5,740 nucleotides of DNA, taken from contig JAIOPA010000446.1 in the NCBI GenBank assembly GCA_021414165.1, positions 1-5,740 on the forward strand, in the 5' to 3' direction. Each line of letters opens with the position of its first letter. Position 1 is the first letter of the stretch. The stretch comes from Candidatus Eiseniibacteriota bacterium. GTDB taxonomy: Bacteria; Eisenbacteria; RBG-16-71-46. Below are positions 2,852 through 5,740 of the stretch, one piece after another. The notes beneath the pieces were generated by a model, which saw nothing but the letters and a program-made list of their open reading frames with translations, did no database searches and was not told where the DNA came from. The position numbers and the translations under genes are program-made.

Positions 2852-5740
2852 ATGTCCGACTCCGTGGTTTTCGATCGTCGCGATTTCTTGAAGCTCGTCG
2901 GTGTCGGCGTTGCCGGCGCCGCTGCGGGCTGTGCCGCGCCGCCGGCCGAGAAGCTGATCCCGTACCTGGTCGCTCCCGAGGACATCCTCCCGGGCGTGCC
3001 GTATTTCTACGCCACGGCGTGCCGCGAGTGTCCGGCCGGCTGCGGCATGGTGGTGCGTTCGCGTGAAGGCCGCGCGATCAAGCTCGAGGGCAACTCGCAG
3101 CACCCGCTCGGTCAGGGCGGTCTGTGCGCGCGTGGTCAGGCGGGCCTGCAGGGCCTGTACGACCCGGATCGCATCAAGACGCCGCTCGTGCGCGACGGCA
3201 AGACCTGGAAGAGCGTCACGTGGGATGAGGCCATTGCACTCGTCGGCGGCAAGCTGGCCGCGGCGAAGGGCAAGACGGTCCTGCTCACGGGCCACGAGAC
3301 GGGCACCTACCGCCAGCTCGCGTCGGACTTCGCCTCGGCGAACGGCGCGCAGCACGTCATGTGGGAGCCGTTCGGCTACGAGGCCGTACGCGCCGCCAAT
3401 CGCGCCACGTATGGCATCGATGCCGTGGCGAACCACGATATCGCCGCTGCGCGTTGTGTGATCGCGTTCGGTGCGGACTTCCTGGAGACGTTCGGTTCGC
3501 CGGTCGCTCAGGCGCGTGGCTTCGCGGCCATGCGCGCCAAGCGCGACGATGGCGCGGGCCACTTCGTGACCGTCGAGCCGCGCCTGTCCACGACGGGTGC
3601 CAATGCCGACGAGTGGGTCGCCGCCAAGCCGGGCAGCGAGTTCGCGCTCGCGTTGGGGCTTGCGAATGTCATCGTGAATGAAGGCCTGGGCAACGCGGCC
3701 GCCGAGCGCGCCGCGCTCAAGGGTGTGGTCGGCGCGTTCACGCCCGAGGCCGTTGCGCAGCAGACCGACGTGCCGGCGGACACGATCACGCGCCTCGCGC
3801 GGTTGTTCGCCAAGAACTCGCCCAGCCTGGCTATCGCGGGCGGCATCAGCACGCAGGGCACGCAGGGCACCGCGCTCGTGGCCGCGGTCAACGTGCTCAA
3901 CCATGTGGCCGGCAATACGGGCCGCACGGTGCGCTTCGATCGCACGCTCGACCTGTCGGGCCTGTCCACGTTCGCTCAGTTCCAGTCGCGCCTCGAGGCC
4001 ATGGCCGCGGGCAGCGTCGAGGTGCTGGTCGTGCACGGTGCCAACCCGGCGTACGCGCTGCCGGCGTGGACCGGTGCGGCCGATGCGATCTCCAAGGTGC
4101 CGTTCAAGGTCGCGCTGGCCACGTCCAAGGACGAGACCTCCGAACTGTGCGATGTGATCCTGCCGGTGTCGCATGCGCTCGAGAGCTTCGGTGATGCGTT
4201 CTCGGCGCGTGGCGTGTACTCGCTGCAGCAGCCGGCCATGCGCAAGCTTCCCATGTTCGACTCGCGTCCCGCGGGCGACACGCTCATCGCGCTCACGAAG
4301 GCGGCGGGTGGTGGCGCGGCGTGGCCCGACAGCTTCCACGACGTGCTGCGTGAGCGCTGGAAGGCCATGCACTCGCGGTTCGGCGCAGGCCGTGACTTCG
4401 ACACGTTCTGGATGGAGTCGCTCAAGAACGGTGGCGTGTTCGAGGACGTCGCAGCGGTGCCGGTGCGCTGGAATGGCGCGCCCACGTTCGCGGCTTCGGA
4501 GCGTTCGGGCGATGGCGACATCGCGCTCGTGGTCACGGCGTCGAGCAACTTCTATGACGGCCGTGGTGCGAACCGCCCGTGGCTGCAGGAACTGCCCGAC
4601 ATGACGAGCAAGACGGTGTGGGGCTCGTGGGTCGAGATCCACCCGGAGACGGCCGCCAAGATCGGCGTCAAGCAGGGTGAGGCGGTCAAGCTGGAGTCGT
4701 CGGCCGGTTCGGTCGAGGTGCCCGCTTATCTCTACGCCGGCATCCGCAAGGACACGGTCGCCTTGGCACTCGGCCAGGGGCACACGTCGTACGGCCGCTA
4801 TGCGCAGGGCCGCGGTGTGAACGCCGTCGCGCTGCTACCCAAGGCCACTGACGAGGCGGCCGGTGCGCTCGCCTACCAGTCGGCCAACGTGAAGCTGGCG
4901 CGTGGTGCGAAGGCCATGGAGTTGTTCCAGCAGCAGGCCGAGAAGAACCAGCACGATCGCCACATCGCGCAGATCGTGCCGGTCGCGGCGCTGCTCGCGG
5001 GTGGTGCGGGCGCCGAGGGGCATGGCGGCCACGCCGAGTCCGCGGAGTCCGGCAAGCACGCCGCTGAGTTCCCCGGGCACTACCCGGCGGGCGAGGGCGT
5101 GCACCCGCAGCACGAGAGCCAGACGCGTCCGGGCAAGTACACCGAGCCGCTCGCGCGTCCCGAGGGCTGGCAGCCGCCGGCTCACGCGATCACCGCGTTC
5201 GAGTCCGAGCTCAAGGTGCGCGAGCCCAAGCACGAGCCGGTCAACGTGGGCTCGTACAAGAACGCCAAGCATCGCTGGGCCATGGCGATCGACCTCAACG
5301 CCTGCAACGGTTGTGGCGCCTGTGTCGTGGCGTGCTACGCCGAGAACAACATCCCCGTCGTCGGTCCCGACCTCATCCGTCGTGGCCGTGAGATGGCGTG
5401 GATCCGCATCGACCGCTTCGAGGAGACGGTGGCGCCGGGCAAGAGCGACGTTCGCTTCGTGCCCATGATGTGCCAGCACTGTGGCGATGCCCCGTGCGAG
5501 ATGGTGTGCCCCGTGTACGCCACCTACCACAACCCCGAGGGTCTCAACGCGCAGGTGTACAACCGCTGCGTCGGCACGCGGTATTGCTCGAACAACTGCC
5601 CGTACAAGGTCCGCGCGTTCAACTGGTTCGACTACTCGGCCCCCGAGAAGACGACGTTCGCGTTCCCCGAGCCGCTCAACTGGCAGCTCAACCCCGATGT
5701 GACCGTGCGCAGCAAGGGTGTCATGGAGAAGTGCACCATG
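2852..5740 (+). CDS. actB: ActB, fused molybdopterin-like/iron-sulfur subunit of Alternative Complex III (3' end outside window)
   Basis: The frame is open for 963 codons to the window edge. In ACIII, ActB is a periplasmic subunit joining a molybdopterin-oxidoreductase fold that lost its molybdenum (B1) to a ferredoxin-like domain (B2) that carries electrons to ActA. The leader has a twin-arginine motif RRDFLK (9-14), a short hydrophobic stretch and Cys27 in an AAGC lipobox-like site. B1 begins with a C57-x2-C60-x3-C64-x27-C92 motif, continues through HGANPAY (395-401) and a SKDETSELCDVILP segment (425-438), and ends with GQGHTSYGRYA (641-651). No obvious Cys or Ser metal ligand is seen in the 170-183 region. 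A histidine-rich linker (about 701-756) precedes B2. B2 shows C818/821/824/828, C874/877/882/886, C906/912/916 with Thr909 in place of a cysteine, and C961 opening a fourth motif. AAGGGG (2842-2847) lies 4 bases before the ATG. Family members run to about 1000 residues or more, so little is missing; actC should follow. Confidence 0.93.
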   Translation, partial: MSDSVVFDRRDFLKLVGVGVAGAAAGCAAPPAEKLIPYLVAPEDILPGVPYFYATACRECPAGCGMVVRSREGRAIKLEGNSQHPLGQGGLCARGQAGLQGLYDPDRIKTPLVRDGKTWKSVTWDEAIALVGGKLAAAKGKTVLLTGHETGTYRQLASDFASANGAQHVMWEPFGYEAVRAANRATYGIDAVANHDIAAARCVIAFGADFLETFGSPVAQARGFAAMRAKRDDGAGHFVTVEPRLSTTGANADEWVAAKPGSEFALALGLANVIVNEGLGNAAAERAALKGVVGAFTPEAVAQQTDVPADTITRLARLFAKNSPSLAIAGGISTQGTQGTALVAAVNVLNHVAGNTGRTVRFDRTLDLSGLSTFAQFQSRLEAMAAGSVEVLVVHGANPAYALPAWTGAADAISKVPFKVALATSKDETSELCDVILPVSHALESFGDAFSARGVYSLQQPAMRKLPMFDSRPAGDTLIALTKAAGGGAAWPDSFHDVLRERWKAMHSRFGAGRDFDTFWMESLKNGGVFEDVAAVPVRWNGAPTFAASERSGDGDIALVVTASSNFYDGRGANRPWLQELPDMTSKTVWGSWVEIHPETAAKIGVKQGEAVKLESSAGSVEVPAYLYAGIRKDTVALALGQGHTSYGRYAQGRGVNAVALLPKATDEAAGALAYQSANVKLARGAKAMELFQQQAEKNQHDRHIAQIVPVAALLAGGAGAEGHGGHAESAESGKHAAEFPGHYPAGEGVHPQHESQTRPGKYTEPLARPEGWQPPAHAITAFESELKVREPKHEPVNVGSYKNAKHRWAMAIDLNACNGCGACVVACYAENNIPVVGPDLIRRGREMAWIRIDRFEETVAPGKSDVRFVPMMCQHCGDAPCEMVCPVYATYHNPEGLNAQVYNRCVGTRYCSNNCPYKVRAFNWFDYSAPEKTTFAFPEPLNWQLNPDVTVRSKGVMEKCTM
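3851..3868 (+). repeat. actB: 9-bp tandem duplication inside actB
   Basis: ACGCAGGGC occurs twice in direct succession, in frame, and encodes Thr-Gln-Gly repeated (residues 334-339), followed by another Thr. It probably arose by slippage and falls in a glycine-rich loop of the B1 domain. No functional role is implied. Confidence 0.6.

Noticed and set aside
2738..4783. A 681-codon open frame on the minus strand opposite actB and the end of actA
   Set aside because: Its product is extremely rich in Arg, His and Ala, with no recognisable domain, and it lies antisense to two clearly functional genes. Long antisense frames are expected in GC-rich DNA with strong third-position bias.
4835..5530. 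A 231-codon minus-strand open frame opposite the ActB linker and ferredoxin domain
   Set aside because: Antisense to well-conserved Fe-S motifs, with no domain of its own and composition typical of a shadow frame.
2852..5740. ActB as a catalytic polysulfide, thiosulfate or tetrathionate reductase
   Set aside because: Fusion of the molybdopterin-like half to the ferredoxin half in one chain, the adjacent pentaheme ActA and the lack of an evident metal ligand all point to ACIII.
1..5740. CRISPR array, insertion sequence, phage or defence system, tRNA or rRNA
   Set aside because: No spaced direct repeats, transposase or integrase motifs, terminal repeats, or tRNA/rRNA signatures were seen. The window is nearly filled by housekeeping-type coding sequence of uniform composition.

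Overview
The window is a GC-rich bacterial chromosome segment (roughly two-thirds G+C by eye) whose right half is the start of an Alternative Complex III (ACIII, act) respiratory operon. ACIII is a quinol oxidase complex that replaces cytochrome bc1 in Bacteroidota, Rhodothermota, Chloroflexota, Gemmatimonadota, Acidobacteriota and some Proteobacteria. The high GC, dense coding, the style of the M48 lipoprotein and the form of ActB make a Gemmatimonadota-like organism my best guess. That is inference, not something the sequence proves.

Layout from left to right. (1) Positions 1-39 on the minus strand look like the first 13 codons of a divergently transcribed gene: a GTG start with a strong Shine-Dalgarno sequence. 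(2) Positions 40-270 are a divergent intergenic region with two short GC-rich hairpins. (3) 271-612 (+) encodes a small single-domain rhodanese with an intact active-site cysteine. (4) 658-2136 (+) encodes a periplasm-facing M48 zinc-metalloprotease lipoprotein, 45 bp downstream of the rhodanese and probably co-transcribed with it. (5) 2137-2298 is a 162-bp gap. It holds a palindrome containing a perfect TTGACA, a plausible -10 placed 17 bp later, and other small palindromes just upstream. This is the best candidate for the act operon promoter. (6) 2299-2829 (+) is actA, a pentaheme cytochrome c. (7) 2852-5740 (+) is actB, a fused molybdopterin-oxidoreductase-like and ferredoxin-like protein that is still open at the window edge.

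In the known complex, menaquinol is oxidised at the membrane by the NrfD-like subunits ActC and ActF. Electrons pass through the iron-sulfur clusters of ActB to the hemes of ActA and ActE, then to a soluble cytochrome c or directly to a cytochrome oxidase. actC and later subunits should lie just beyond the right edge. Nothing here looks like a mobile element, CRISPR array or RNA gene. The system is known, not new. The points worth a second look are in ActB (a complete four-cysteine motif in the supposedly cofactor-free half, a histidine-rich linker, a Tat plus lipobox leader) and in the actA promoter region.
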